A DNA stretch of 29,179 nt from DASVAL01 sp035649575. GTDB taxonomy: Bacteria > Planctomycetota > UBA1135 > UBA2386. Position numbers and translations under genes: made by a program. The stretch is from NCBI GenBank assembly GCA_035649575.1, contig DASRJH010000325.1:1-29179 (forward strand), given 5' to 3'. Shown here in pieces: positions 15,175 to 23,274 of this stretch. The notes beneath the pieces are model-generated. The model was not told the DNA's origin. It did no database searches and was given only the letters and a program-made list of their open reading frames with translations. Positions within the stretch are counted from its first letter, which is position 1. Each line of letters opens with the position of its first letter.

Positions 15175-17363
15175 GCCAGTTCGCCCCGGCCAGCCCTGGC
15201 AACACGCCGACCGCTGAGCGCGTCCCCACCAGTCGATTGCTGACGGCGCTCACCTGGGGTTGTGTGCTGGCGGGGCTCGCGATGCTCGCGGTGCTGTCGC
15301 AGCGCGTCGAGCGCACGCCAGACGAGGTCAACTACCTGCTGGCAGGTCGAACCCTGGTCGCGCGGCAGCCCTTGGAGATGGTCGAGCAGCGTTTCCAGGG
15401 TCCGCTGATCCTGCTCGGCACGCAGCTCACGAGCAGCGCGTCCGAGGACGCTACCGCGCCGGAGACACTGCACCGCGCGCGGCTCGGCATGCTCGTGTTT
15501 CCTGCCCTGCTGCTCACGGTGCTCGTGCTCTGGAGTCGCGCGGCACTGGGCCCACGCGCGGCACTGCTGATTTCGTTCCTCGCCGCGACCAACCCGACCA
15601 TGCTCGCCTACGGCCCGCTGCTGTCGTCGGACGTTGCGTTCACGGCGACGAGCCTCACGGCCGCGTGGTTGCTCTGGCGCTGGTTGCGCTCGTCGCGCGT
15701 GCGGGACCTGCTGGTCGCGGGCGCGGCGCTCGGCGCCGTGGTGGCCACCAAGTATGCGGGGCTCCTGACCTCGGCAATCGCAGTGCCCGTGGTCGTTCTC
15801 GCCGTGTGGCTGGGCTTCGACCCGATGCCGCCGCGGTTCGGCACAGGCCCGCGCAGTCTCGCGAAACGCGCGTCGTTGGCCGCGGTCGCGCTGGTCATCG
15901 CAGGCGCCGTGGCGATCGCGACGCTGCACTGCTGCTACCTGTTCGCGTCGCCGTCGTTCGCGCCGTCGGCAGCAACTTCGCTGAGCTCCGGTGCGCTGCG
16001 CGCGATTGCCGCGCTGCCGCTCGGACCGCAGTTGCTCGGCCTGCTGCCCGAACCGCTCGTGCTCGGCATCGACTATCAGACCAGCGTCGGCTCCCAACAG
16101 GCGAACGGCACGTTCCTCGACCGCGTCGGCAACCACTGGGCCTACTACCCGGTCTCGTTGCTCACCAAGACCCCGCTCGCGACGCTCGGCCTCTCGGCGC
16201 TGGGTTCGGCAGCTCTGCTGCAGGCATGGCGTCGCCGCAGCGCGATGGAACCGCGCTTCTTCTGGAGTTGTGCGTTGATCCCACCGCTCACGCTGCTCGT
16301 CTACCTCAGCGCGACGCGCGCGCTGCAGATGGGCGTGCGCTATGTGATGCCGATGGTCCCCGCGCTGCTGTTGCTCGCGGGAGCCTGGCTGCGGCATCCA
16401 TGGGCGATCACGAAGCCAGGTCGCGGCGTCACGGCGCTGGCCGTCGCGAGCTCGGTGTTCGTCGCCGCCGCCGGTTGGCCGCACTACATCGGCTACTTCA
16501 ATGCGATCGCAGGCGGCAGCGAAGGCGGCTACAAGATTTGCGCCGATGGCAACTGCGACTGGATGCAGCGGCACGGGTCCGGTCAGGAGGCGCTGCGAAG
16601 CCGGCACCCGCCGGTGACCTGTCTGCGGATCCACGAGGGGCCGCGCTTCGGCCTCGTGGCTGCCTACACCGAGGACCTCAAGTCCCGGGATCCCGAGGAT
16701 CCCACGCGCACCTACCACTGGCTCACGAGGTTCACGCCGATCGACCACGATGGTGCTGCGTGGTTGGTGTTCGATGTGACGCCGGCAGCCTTCGAGGCCC
16801 TGATCGCGGCGGGCGATCGCAGAGCTGCCAACGATCTCGCGGTGGCCTGGCTGCGCGAACGCGACTTCGTGCGCGCGCGCGCAGCGTTGGCCATGCTCCC
16901 CGCGCGCACTGAGAAGGAAGAGCAGAGCACGCGCCAGGTTCGCGAGCTGATCGACCTGATGGAAGCGGTCGAGCAAGGCGACGAAGCACAGCGCAATACG
17001 GCCGTCGATCGGCTCAGCAGCGCGGGGCACCCGGACCTCGCGCTCTCGCTGCTGACCAAGACACAGCGGGGCGAAGCGATCCGCGTCTTCCTGTTGACGT
17101 GGGCAACAGGCCGCGGCGCCGAAGCCATCGAGACGCTCGAGCAGAAGGGTGCGGACGGCTCACGCACTGCGGAGGAGGTCTATTGGCTCGCGACGGCCAT
17201 GCACGAAGGCGCGCGGGACTTCATGGCCGATCCGGTGCGCGCGCAAAGGCTCATGGAGCTCGGCCCCGCGCCGGCTCCCGGCTCCCCGCTGGAGAAGCCG
17301 TGGGAAGAGCTGCGACAGAAGGTCCGGCGCACCGCGCTGTGGTTCCGCCAGGTCGCGAAGTAG
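15171..17363 (+). CDS. GT39-like membrane glycosyltransferase
   Basis: A 730-residue protein. The ATG at 15171 overlaps the toxin stop (ATGA); an earlier start would run inside the toxin gene. Residues ~20-440 contain about ten hydrophobic segments. The first extracytoplasmic loop has RTPDEVNYLLAGR with the Asp51-Glu52 pair that serves as catalytic base in the PMT/ArnT (GT39) family. Later come TATSLTAAWLLWRWLR, ATKYAGLL, RYVMPMVPALLLLAGAWL and YFNAIAGGSEGGYKI followed by NCDWMQ, a form of the family's 'D.N.DWGQ' motif. The last ~290 residues are soluble and probably extracytoplasmic. These enzymes move a sugar from a polyprenyl-phosphate donor to protein or lipid. The adjacent GT2 gene is a good source of that donor. 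The acceptor is unknown. Confidence 0.88.
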   Translation: MSQFAPASPGNTPTAERVPTSRLLTALTWGCVLAGLAMLAVLSQRVERTPDEVNYLLAGRTLVARQPLEMVEQRFQGPLILLGTQLTSSASEDATAPETLHRARLGMLVFPALLLTVLVLWSRAALGPRAALLISFLAATNPTMLAYGPLLSSDVAFTATSLTAAWLLWRWLRSSRVRDLLVAGAALGAVVATKYAGLLTSAIAVPVVVLAVWLGFDPMPPRFGTGPRSLAKRASLAAVALVIAGAVAIATLHCCYLFASPSFAPSAATSLSSGALRAIAALPLGPQLLGLLPEPLVLGIDYQTSVGSQQANGTFLDRVGNHWAYYPVSLLTKTPLATLGLSALGSAALLQAWRRRSAMEPRFFWSCALIPPLTLLVYLSATRALQMGVRYVMPMVPALLLLAGAWLRHPWAITKPGRGVTALAVASSVFVAAAGWPHYIGYFNAIAGGSEGGYKICADGNCDWMQRHGSGQEALRSRHPPVTCLRIHEGPRFGLVAAYTEDLKSRDPEDPTRTYHWLTRFTPIDHDGAAWLVFDVTPAAFEALIAAGDRRAANDLAVAWLRERDFVRARAALAMLPARTEKEEQSTRQVRELIDLMEAVEQGDEAQRNTAVDRLSSAGHPDLALSLLTKTQRGEAIRVFLLTWATGRGAEAIETLEQKGADGSRTAEEVYWLATAMHEGARDFMADPVRAQRLMELGPAPAPGSPLEKPWEELRQKVRRTALWFRQVAK

Positions 17364-17374
17364 AACGGGGACCG

Positions 17375-18205
17375 ATGAACGAGTCGAACAAGCGCGGCGC
17401 GCGACCGCGGGTGATCATCGTGATGCCCGCCTACAACGCGGAACAGACCCTCGAGGCGACGGTCGCCGCGCTGCCGTCCGGCTGCTTCGACGAGATCCTG
17501 GTCGGCGACGACTGCAGTCGCGACCAGACCATCGCGGTGGCCGAGCGCCTGGGTTTTCCGGTGCTGAAGACCCCGCGCAATCTCGGCTACGGCGGCAATC
17601 AGAAGATGCTCTACCGCGGGGCGCTCGAGCGCGGGGCCGACATCGTCGTCATGCTGCATCCGGACAATCAGTACGATCCGTCGCTGGTGCCGCACTTCGT
17701 GGGCTTCATCGAGCGAGGTGTGTGCGACGTGATCCTCGGCAACCGGATCCGCACGCGACGCGAGGCACTTCGCGGCGGGATGCCGGCGTGGAAGTATCTG
17801 TTCAACCGGATGCTGACGATCATGCTGAACCTCGCGTACGGTCTGAACCTCGGCGAGTTCCACTCGGGCTTCCGCGTCTACCGGCGCAAGGTGCTCGAAA
17901 AGGTCGCGTTCGAAGGCAACAGCGATGCATTCGGCTTCGACGCGCAATTCCTCGCGCAGGCGATCTGGCACGGGTTCGTCGTGGCCGACGCGCCGATGCC
18001 CGTGCGTTACTTCAAGGAAGCCTCGTCGATCGGGTTCTGGGCTTCGGTGCGATACGGGTTCGACAACCTCAAGGCGGCGGCGCAATACACGCTGCGACGC
18101 GTCGGTTTCCGCTTCGCCCTTTTCGCGGAGTCACGCCTCGCAGAATCACGGCTCGCAGAATCGCGGTCCGCAGAGTCGCAGCGGCCAGGCAGCCCGAAAG
18201 CGTGA
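17375..18205 (+). CDS. GT2 glycosyltransferase (polyprenyl-phosphate sugar synthase-like)
   Basis: A 276-residue GT-A fold enzyme starting at the ATG at 17375, 11 nt after the previous stop. The nucleotide-sugar site is VIIVMPAYNAEQTLEATV and DEILVGDDCSRDQT; the DxD-equivalent is HPDNQYDP at 96-102. GYGGNQKMLYRGALERGAD and EFHSGFRVYRRKVLEKV are typical of the dolichyl-phosphate mannose synthase-like GT2 group, and GFDAQFLAQAIWHGF carries the acceptor-loop acidic residue. It probably charges a polyprenyl phosphate in the cytoplasm for the flanking membrane transferases. The C-terminus ends with four copies of a five-residue AESRL-type repeat (251-270), encoded by a 15-bp tandem repeat. This tail is not part of the family and looks like a recent expansion. 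The stop overlaps the next ATG (TGATG). Confidence 0.92.
   Translation: MNESNKRGARPRVIIVMPAYNAEQTLEATVAALPSGCFDEILVGDDCSRDQTIAVAERLGFPVLKTPRNLGYGGNQKMLYRGALERGADIVVMLHPDNQYDPSLVPHFVGFIERGVCDVILGNRIRTRREALRGGMPAWKYLFNRMLTIMLNLAYGLNLGEFHSGFRVYRRKVLEKVAFEGNSDAFGFDAQFLAQAIWHGFVVADAPMPVRYFKEASSIGFWASVRYGFDNLKAAAQYTLRRVGFRFALFAESRLAESRLAESRSAESQRPGSPKA
18125..18184 (+). repeat. Four tandem 15-bp units encoding AESRL repeats
   Basis: Units at 18125, 18140, 18155 and 18170 (for example GCAGAATCACGGCTC) differ by a few bases and stay in frame, giving AESRL, AESRL, AESRS and AESQR at the C-terminus of the GT2 protein. The number of units is likely to vary between strains, since short tandem repeats change by slippage. 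Confidence 0.9.
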
Positions 18206-19674
18206 TGACGCCTGCCGTCGAGCCGGTGGAACCGAGTCGCCACGGGCGCGACCTCGCGATCGCGCTGGTGTTGTGTCTTCTATCCGCAGCCCTCTACTCG
18301 ACGACACGGCTCGGGCGCATCTACGGCAACGACGGCGCGATGCTCTCGGACTGGTTCGCCTTCCCGGACCGGGCCTACCTCGGCTATCACAACGTGCTCT
18401 ACCTGCCGGCCGCCTGGTGGCTGCAGGCCGCGCTGCCAGCGGGACTGCTGGCCCCCGCTGACGATCCGGTCGCGGTGCTCCAGGCGCTGAGCCGGTGGTA
18501 CGGAGCCATCGGCACCGCGTTCACGTATCTGTGCTGTCGCCGGCTCGGGGCGGGGCCCTGGGCCAGCGTCGCGGGCACGGGGCTACTGGCCGTTTCGCCG
18601 GTGCTCTGGTTCTTCGGCTCGGCGGTCGAATTGCACACGCTGCACTTTGCGGTCGTCACGGCATGCGCGTGGATCACACTGGCGGCTCCATGGCAGCGAC
18701 CAGTCCTCGCGACGACGTTGACTGCTGCGGTGTTCTGGCTGCCCTACCTCACGCACCAGAGCACCCCGATCCTCGGCCCCGGCTGGGTGCTGCTCGTGCA
18801 GTGCGCGCGGGCTCGAAGCACTGCCGCGTTTCGCCCGCTCGCGTTGTTCCTGGTCGGAACGACACTGCTGCTGTCGCTGACTCTCGGCCACCTGCTCAGC
18901 AACTGGCTGCGCGGCTTCGGGCTCACCCTGAACCCGGACTTCGTCGTGACGACGGTCGGCGGGTGGCGCCACGCGTTCACGCCGAGCATCGTCTGGGAGG
19001 CATTCCTCGGGCCTCTGTTCCTGCTCGTGCCCGTGACGATCGCGGCGCTGTGCGTGCGCCGAGTCGACCATTGGCTGCGTTGGTGCGGCGCTGTGTTCCT
19101 CGTGCCTGGTGTGGGCTGCGTGCTGTGGTGGGGCATTCCCGAAAACGGTGGCTACCTGCTCGGCCAATCGTGGGTGATGGCGGTGCTCGTCGCGGCGTTG
19201 GCGTCGCGACTGCCGCGGCGCGTCGCCATACCGAGCGCACTGGTCCTGCTCGCACTGCAAGCCTGGGCCGGCTTCCACTTCGTGCGCGATTTCGACCGCG
19301 AGGGGTTCCAGATCGCAGAGCGCGTCGACCGCGTGCGCCAACACCTCGGCGGCAAGGGCCTCGTGCTGTCCAGCAACGACAACGCACCCAGCGTGAAGAT
19401 CTACCTGCCGGGCGTCGAAGAACTCAATGCACGCCTCTACCTGGTCCCCGTCGAGATCCCGCTCCCGGTCTGGTTCTCGGTGTTCTACGAGATGGTGAAG
19501 ACGGGCTCGGGCGGCGGGAAGTTCCTGTTCGACACGAGCTACCAACTGCGCAGCGACCTGCCCCCGCGCATGAGCGAGAGCTCGAAGATGCTCGAGGAAG
19601 CCATCCGGCGTGACTTTCGCGTCACCGAGCTCGCGCATGCATCGTGGCCGATGTGGCTCGTCGAGCCGCGCTGA
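18205..19674 (+). CDS. Multi-pass GT-C-like membrane protein
   Basis: A 489-residue membrane protein with about ten hydrophobic segments from residue 18 to 375, followed by a soluble tail. After the first segment, the loop GRIYGNDGAMLSDWFAFPDR (residues 37-56) contains Asp43 in the place where GT-C enzymes keep a catalytic acid. HNVLYLPAAWWLQ, LAVSPVLWFFGSAVELHTLHF and YLTHQSTPILGPGWVLL resemble DUF2723-type protein O-mannosyltransferase-like proteins. The match to a named family is weak, so the enzymatic role is inferred from topology and from its neighbours, a GT2 donor synthase and a GT39-like transferase. The ATG overlaps the previous stop, so it is in the same operon. It ends 3 nt before the converging dihydrouridine synthase gene. 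Confidence 0.72.
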   Translation: MTPAVEPVEPSRHGRDLAIALVLCLLSAALYSTTRLGRIYGNDGAMLSDWFAFPDRAYLGYHNVLYLPAAWWLQAALPAGLLAPADDPVAVLQALSRWYGAIGTAFTYLCCRRLGAGPWASVAGTGLLAVSPVLWFFGSAVELHTLHFAVVTACAWITLAAPWQRPVLATTLTAAVFWLPYLTHQSTPILGPGWVLLVQCARARSTAAFRPLALFLVGTTLLLSLTLGHLLSNWLRGFGLTLNPDFVVTTVGGWRHAFTPSIVWEAFLGPLFLLVPVTIAALCVRRVDHWLRWCGAVFLVPGVGCVLWWGIPENGGYLLGQSWVMAVLVAALASRLPRRVAIPSALVLLALQAWAGFHFVRDFDREGFQIAERVDRVRQHLGGKGLVLSSNDNAPSVKIYLPGVEELNARLYLVPVEIPLPVWFSVFYEMVKTGSGGGKFLFDTSYQLRSDLPPRMSESSKMLEEAIRRDFRVTELAHASWPMWLVEPR

Positions 19675-19677
19675 CGC

Positions 19678-20790
19678 TCATCCGTGCGCTGTCGCGATCT
19701 CGCCGGGCTCGTCCGCGCGTGGCGGCATCTCGGCCGCGAGCGCCAGTGCACGCACCTCCGCCTCGGCCGGGTCCACGGCCTCCCACAACAACGTCGCGAG
19801 GCGCAGGTGCACTTCGGGTCGCACGTCGCGCAGCAGTCGTTCGAGCACGGCAAGACCCGGCTCGTCGTCGGGAAAGCGCGTCTGCATGAGCGGATGCTCG
19901 CGCGAGGCTGCTTCCCATCGCTCGCGCGGCAGCGGCCGGTAGCGGCAGAGGAACTCGAAGTGCCAGGGCAGGAAGCGCATCGCGCGCTCGCGTCCCTTCT
20001 CGTCGTCGCGGAAGTGGGACTTCATCATCTGTGCCAAGTCGTGATAGATGCCGAGCCGCTGCTGCGCCGTCGGTTCCCACGATCTCTTCTCGGCGATCTC
20101 GCGGAAGAGCCACGGCTTGATCAGTGCCCCGCGGCCGATCATCACCGACGCGACGCCGCTCTTCTGCCACCTCTCGTGCGTCTCGTACCACGTGAGCAGA
20201 TCGCCGTTGCCGATCACCGGGATCGTGCGCTCCGCCGCGATGCGAGCGATCGCCTCCCAGTCGGCGGCGCGCGAGTATCGCTGCTCGCGCGTGCGGCCAT
20301 GAACGCTGACCGCGGCGGCACCGGCCTCTTCGATGACTTTCGCGACCTGGCTCGCGTTCTGCTCGCCTTCGGCCCAACCGAGCCGGATCTTGACGGTGAC
20401 CGGAACGGGGATGCCCTTCACCATTTCCGTGACGAGTCTGCCCAGGTGGGCCGGCCGCTGCAGTAGCACGGCGCCCATGCCGCGGCGGACAATGTCGTGG
20501 ATCGGACAGCCGCAATTGAGGTCCACCCAGCTGGCGCCACGCTCGACGGCTGCCAACCCTGCGGCGATCGCATCACTGCTCTTCGACGCCGCGATCTGTG
20601 CACCGAAGTCGGTCTCGTCAGGATGCTTGCGCAGCAGCGCCAGTTCGCTCTTGCTGCGCCGTACGACCTGGTAGGCATACGCCATCTCGCCCATGGTGAC
20701 GGAGCATCCGTGCTGCCGGCACAGGCGGCGGAACGGCAGGTTGCCGCCCTTCGTCAGCGGGGCCAGGAAGACGCGGCCGCGGAAATCCAT
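19678..20790 (-). CDS. tRNA-dihydrouridine synthase, Dus3-like
   Basis: A 370-residue flavoprotein that reduces uridine to dihydrouridine in tRNA. The ATG at 20790 gives MDFRGRVFLAPLTKGGNLPF, the standard start of the TIM barrel; an upstream ATG at 20883 would overlap the divergent promoter. Catalytic Cys95 lies in LNCGCPI, Lys134 in VTVKIRLG is the FMN/substrate Lys, and HGRTREQRYSRAADW (164-178) and IGNGDLLTWY complete the FMN site. From memory of human DUS3L, the match is close in TKGGNLPFRRLC, VTMGEMA, the HGRTREQRY block, GRGALIKPWLFREIAEKRSW and WHFEFLCRY, which bacterial DusA/B/C do not share. It lacks the eukaryotic N-terminal zinc fingers. The exact target position cannot be read (eukaryotic Dus3 modifies U47). 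It shares an 83-bp divergent gap with the gene at 20874. Confidence 0.92.
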   Translation of the reverse strand: MDFRGRVFLAPLTKGGNLPFRRLCRQHGCSVTMGEMAYAYQVVRRSKSELALLRKHPDETDFGAQIAASKSSDAIAAGLAAVERGASWVDLNCGCPIHDIVRRGMGAVLLQRPAHLGRLVTEMVKGIPVPVTVKIRLGWAEGEQNASQVAKVIEEAGAAAVSVHGRTREQRYSRAADWEAIARIAAERTIPVIGNGDLLTWYETHERWQKSGVASVMIGRGALIKPWLFREIAEKRSWEPTAQQRLGIYHDLAQMMKSHFRDDEKGRERAMRFLPWHFEFLCRYRPLPRERWEAASREHPLMQTRFPDDEPGLAVLERLLRDVRPEVHLRLATLLWEAVDPAEAEVRALALAAEMPPRADEPGEIATAHG

Positions 20791-20843
20791 CCAGCCATCC
20801 TGGCCGCGCACGGCAGGGCTTTCCACTCCTGTTGCACGCTCGC

Positions 20844-20849
20844 TATGCT
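20844..20849 (+). promoter_or_regulatory. Probable -10 element for the M64 peptidase operon
   Basis: TATGCT, 24 nt before the ATG at 20874, in the short divergent gap with the dihydrouridine synthase gene. It leaves a leader carrying AGAGGA just before the start codon. The -35 region is poor (TTCCAC at 20821-20826, 17-bp spacing). Confidence 0.4.
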
Positions 20850-20873
20850 CCGCGGTGCCCCTCAAAGAGGAAG

Positions 20874-21377
20874 ATGCAACCAACCCAAACCGTTGGCCTC
20901 GGCGCTTTGCTCGCCGGTCTCTGCGTTCTTGCCTTCACATTCGAGCCCGAGACTCCTGGTGCGCTGCCATTGCCGCAGAGCCCGCCGGTCGCCAATGGAC
21001 ACTATGTGCTCGTGGTCGAAGGGGATCGCGACCAGCTGACAATCACCCATGCCAGCGCGAAGACCGACCCGTGGGCCGGCGTGCCGAAGGGATTCTCGAG
21101 CACGTGGACTCTCACGGTGCAAGACGAGCGCGGGGCGACTCTCGCCACGGTGCCGCTCGACGTGAGCAAGTTCGCCGTCGCGGCAGCAGAGCGAGGGCGC
21201 CCATTGACGGTCGAAGGCTGCGTCGTGCGCGACTCGCGCATCGCGATGCTCGTCAACGTGCCGCGTTTCGACGCGGCGGCCACCTACACGCTGACGCGAC
21301 AGGACGGTGACCGAGGGCACATGCTCGGCACCGCGACGGGAGCCCACGTGCGTGACCTCGCCGAGAGCCGTCGATGA
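20874..21377 (+). CDS. Small exported protein, partner of the M64 peptidase
   Basis: A 167-residue protein. The ATG at 20874 is preceded by AGAGGA, though spacing is tight. Residues 6-27 are hydrophobic (VGLGALLAGLCVLAFTF), either a signal peptide or a membrane anchor. The rest looks like an all-beta domain: HYVLVVEGDRDQLTITHASA, TWTLTVQDERGATLATVPLD, and IAMLVNVPRFDAAATYTLTR. I do not recognise a named family. Its stop overlaps the ATG of the M64 peptidase gene (ATGA), so the two are co-transcribed and co-translated. M64 peptidases in other bacteria often carry an N-terminal beta-sandwich domain that this peptidase lacks, so the small protein could be that domain split off; this is an inference only. 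Confidence 0.75.
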   Translation: MQPTQTVGLGALLAGLCVLAFTFEPETPGALPLPQSPPVANGHYVLVVEGDRDQLTITHASAKTDPWAGVPKGFSSTWTLTVQDERGATLATVPLDVSKFAVAAAERGRPLTVEGCVVRDSRIAMLVNVPRFDAAATYTLTRQDGDRGHMLGTATGAHVRDLAESRR

Positions 21378-23260
21378 AACGTTGTCTCGCTCGAGCCCTG
21401 CTCTGCATCTTCGCGACGCACGCCGCAGCGCAGGCGCCGACCGTGCAGACCGTGCTCAACAACGGCCCGACGCAGAGCCTCTACGACCTCGTCATCCTCG
21501 GCGACGGCTACCAGGCCGCCGAGCAGCCCCAGTTCATGGCGGACGTGGTCATGTTCCTGGCCGGACTGTTCCAGAAGGAGCCCTACCGGACGTTCGGGGC
21601 CTACTACAACGTGCACACGGTGTTCCGCGCGAGCGCCGAGAGCGGCGCGGACCATCCCGACGTCGTGCCACCCATCTACCGGAACACGGCCTACGACGCC
21701 GCCTACAACACTGGCGGAGTGGGACGCTGCCTCTACATCCAGAACACGAGTCAGGCGCTCCTCGACGCGGCGCTGGCGCCGGCCACCGAAGGCCGCGTGC
21801 TCGTGCTCGTCAACGACAACCGGTATGGCGGCTGCGCGGGCACGTTCGCGGTCAGCTACAACGGCAGTCTCATGGTCGAGGTGCAAACCCACGAACTGGG
21901 CCACACCCTCGCCGGACTCGGTGACGAGTACGAGGTCCCCATCTCGACCTACACGGGCCCCGAGCCGTCGTCCGTGAACACCACGACGCACCCGCTCGGC
22001 CAGAAGTGGTCCCACTGGCAGGGCAACGGCATCAGGGCCTTCGAAGGTGCCGGCGCCCACCAGTTCGGCCTCTATCGCCCGGATCGCGACTGCCTCATGC
22101 GCAGCACCGGCGTACCGCTGTGCTCCGTTTGCATCGAGGCCATCACGACCGACACGAACGCGATCGTCGACACGATCGCGGCGTTCGCTCCGAGCACGAC
22201 GGACGTCGTGATCCAGCAACCGAGCCTGCAGCCGTTCTCGATCTCGCACATCGTGCCCGCGGGCAACAACCCCGTGATCACGTGGAAGGTCGATGGCACC
22301 GAGGTCCCGGGCGCGCAGACCGCGAGCTTCGTGTTGGACTCCACGGCGCTGAGCCTCGGTCAGCACACGGTCGCTGTTTCCGTGCTCGACCAATCGACGT
22401 TCGTGCGCAACGACCCAGCCGGGACCATGCTCGAGACGCAGACGTGGCAGGTCACGGTGACCAATCCGGCCGCCTCCCAGCTGCGCATTCCGACCTACTG
22501 GGCGAACCCCGTGTGGGTGACGCGCGGCGGCAACGTCAATCTCTGCGCCACGATCGCCAACGACGGGCCGGCAACGGCGCCGCCGTTCGACGTCGAGTTC
22601 TTCCTCACGACGGGTCCGGCCTGGACGACCGGCGACATCTACCTCGGCAAGGTGACCGTGAACGGTCTGGCCGCGCTGAACAGCGTGTCGATCCAGCATC
22701 CCGTGCAGCTGCCGTGGTCGCTGCCGCCGCAGACCCACTTCGCGTATGCCGTCATCGACCGCAACAACGCCGTCCTCGAGTACAACGAGCAGGACAACGA
22801 ACGCAGGGTCTCGCTGATGGTGCAGAGCGGCGCCTGCGTGACGAAGCTCGAGTACGACGATCCGCTGCTCTACCCGCGCGACAGCGCGACTCTCTCGGTC
22901 GCGGGCGGCGGCGTCCTGCATCCCGTGGTCGTGGCGCCCTGCGCGAACCCCGCGACCACTCTCTACCTCGTGGTCTGGGGCGGCTCCGGCACGTCTCCGG
23001 GTCTGCCGCTGGGGCCTGGTGTGACGTTGCCGCTCAACCCCGACGGGTTGACGCAGGCGGGCATCAACGGTCTCAATGGTCCTGTCTTCGGCCAGTTCCT
23101 CGGCTCGTTCGACGCGCAGGGCCTCGGCCGCGCGACGTTCACGTTGCCGCCGGCGGCAGCCCTGTCCGGGGGTACCACGCATTTCGCGGCCGTGTTGCTG
23201 GGCAATACGCAGTTGTTCACGGCTGCCACGAACCCGATCGCGCTGGTCCTGACGCCGTAG
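21374..23260 (+). CDS. Secreted IgA-peptidase-type (M64) zinc metallopeptidase
   Basis: A 628-residue exported protease. A signal peptide covers residues 1-20. The catalytic domain (about 30-270) opens with LYDLVILGDGYQAAEQPQF, the family's 'DGYT..E...F' start. It carries the zinc site HELGHTLAGLGDEY at 173-186 (ligands His173 and His177, catalytic Glu174, and the family's DEY). The Cys240 and Cys250/253 cluster (RDCLMR and PLCSVC) is the usual M64 disulfide region. It is followed by an Ig-like segment (275-365), a CARDB adhesion-like domain (about 370-484, IPTYWANPVWVTRGGNVNLC and AYAVIDRNNAVLEYNEQDN), and a C-terminal beta domain (about 500-628, with FGQFLGSFDAQGLGRATFTL) that is common at the end of exported proteins in this type of genome. 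All active-site residues are present. Confidence 0.93.
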   Translation: MKRCLARALLCIFATHAAAQAPTVQTVLNNGPTQSLYDLVILGDGYQAAEQPQFMADVVMFLAGLFQKEPYRTFGAYYNVHTVFRASAESGADHPDVVPPIYRNTAYDAAYNTGGVGRCLYIQNTSQALLDAALAPATEGRVLVLVNDNRYGGCAGTFAVSYNGSLMVEVQTHELGHTLAGLGDEYEVPISTYTGPEPSSVNTTTHPLGQKWSHWQGNGIRAFEGAGAHQFGLYRPDRDCLMRSTGVPLCSVCIEAITTDTNAIVDTIAAFAPSTTDVVIQQPSLQPFSISHIVPAGNNPVITWKVDGTEVPGAQTASFVLDSTALSLGQHTVAVSVLDQSTFVRNDPAGTMLETQTWQVTVTNPAASQLRIPTYWANPVWVTRGGNVNLCATIANDGPATAPPFDVEFFLTTGPAWTTGDIYLGKVTVNGLAALNSVSIQHPVQLPWSLPPQTHFAYAVIDRNNAVLEYNEQDNERRVSLMVQSGACVTKLEYDDPLLYPRDSATLSVAGGGVLHPVVVAPCANPATTLYLVVWGGSGTSPGLPLGPGVTLPLNPDGLTQAGINGLNGPVFGQFLGSFDAQGLGRATFTLPPAAALSGGTTHFAAVLLGNTQLFTAATNPIALVLTP

Positions 23261-23274
23261 TTCGCCAACGCGGC

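Noticed and set aside
15072..17030. 652-residue minus-strand open frame opposite the GT39-like gene
   Set aside because: Gln/Arg/Glu-rich antisense translation of a hydrophobic membrane protein; no domain seen.
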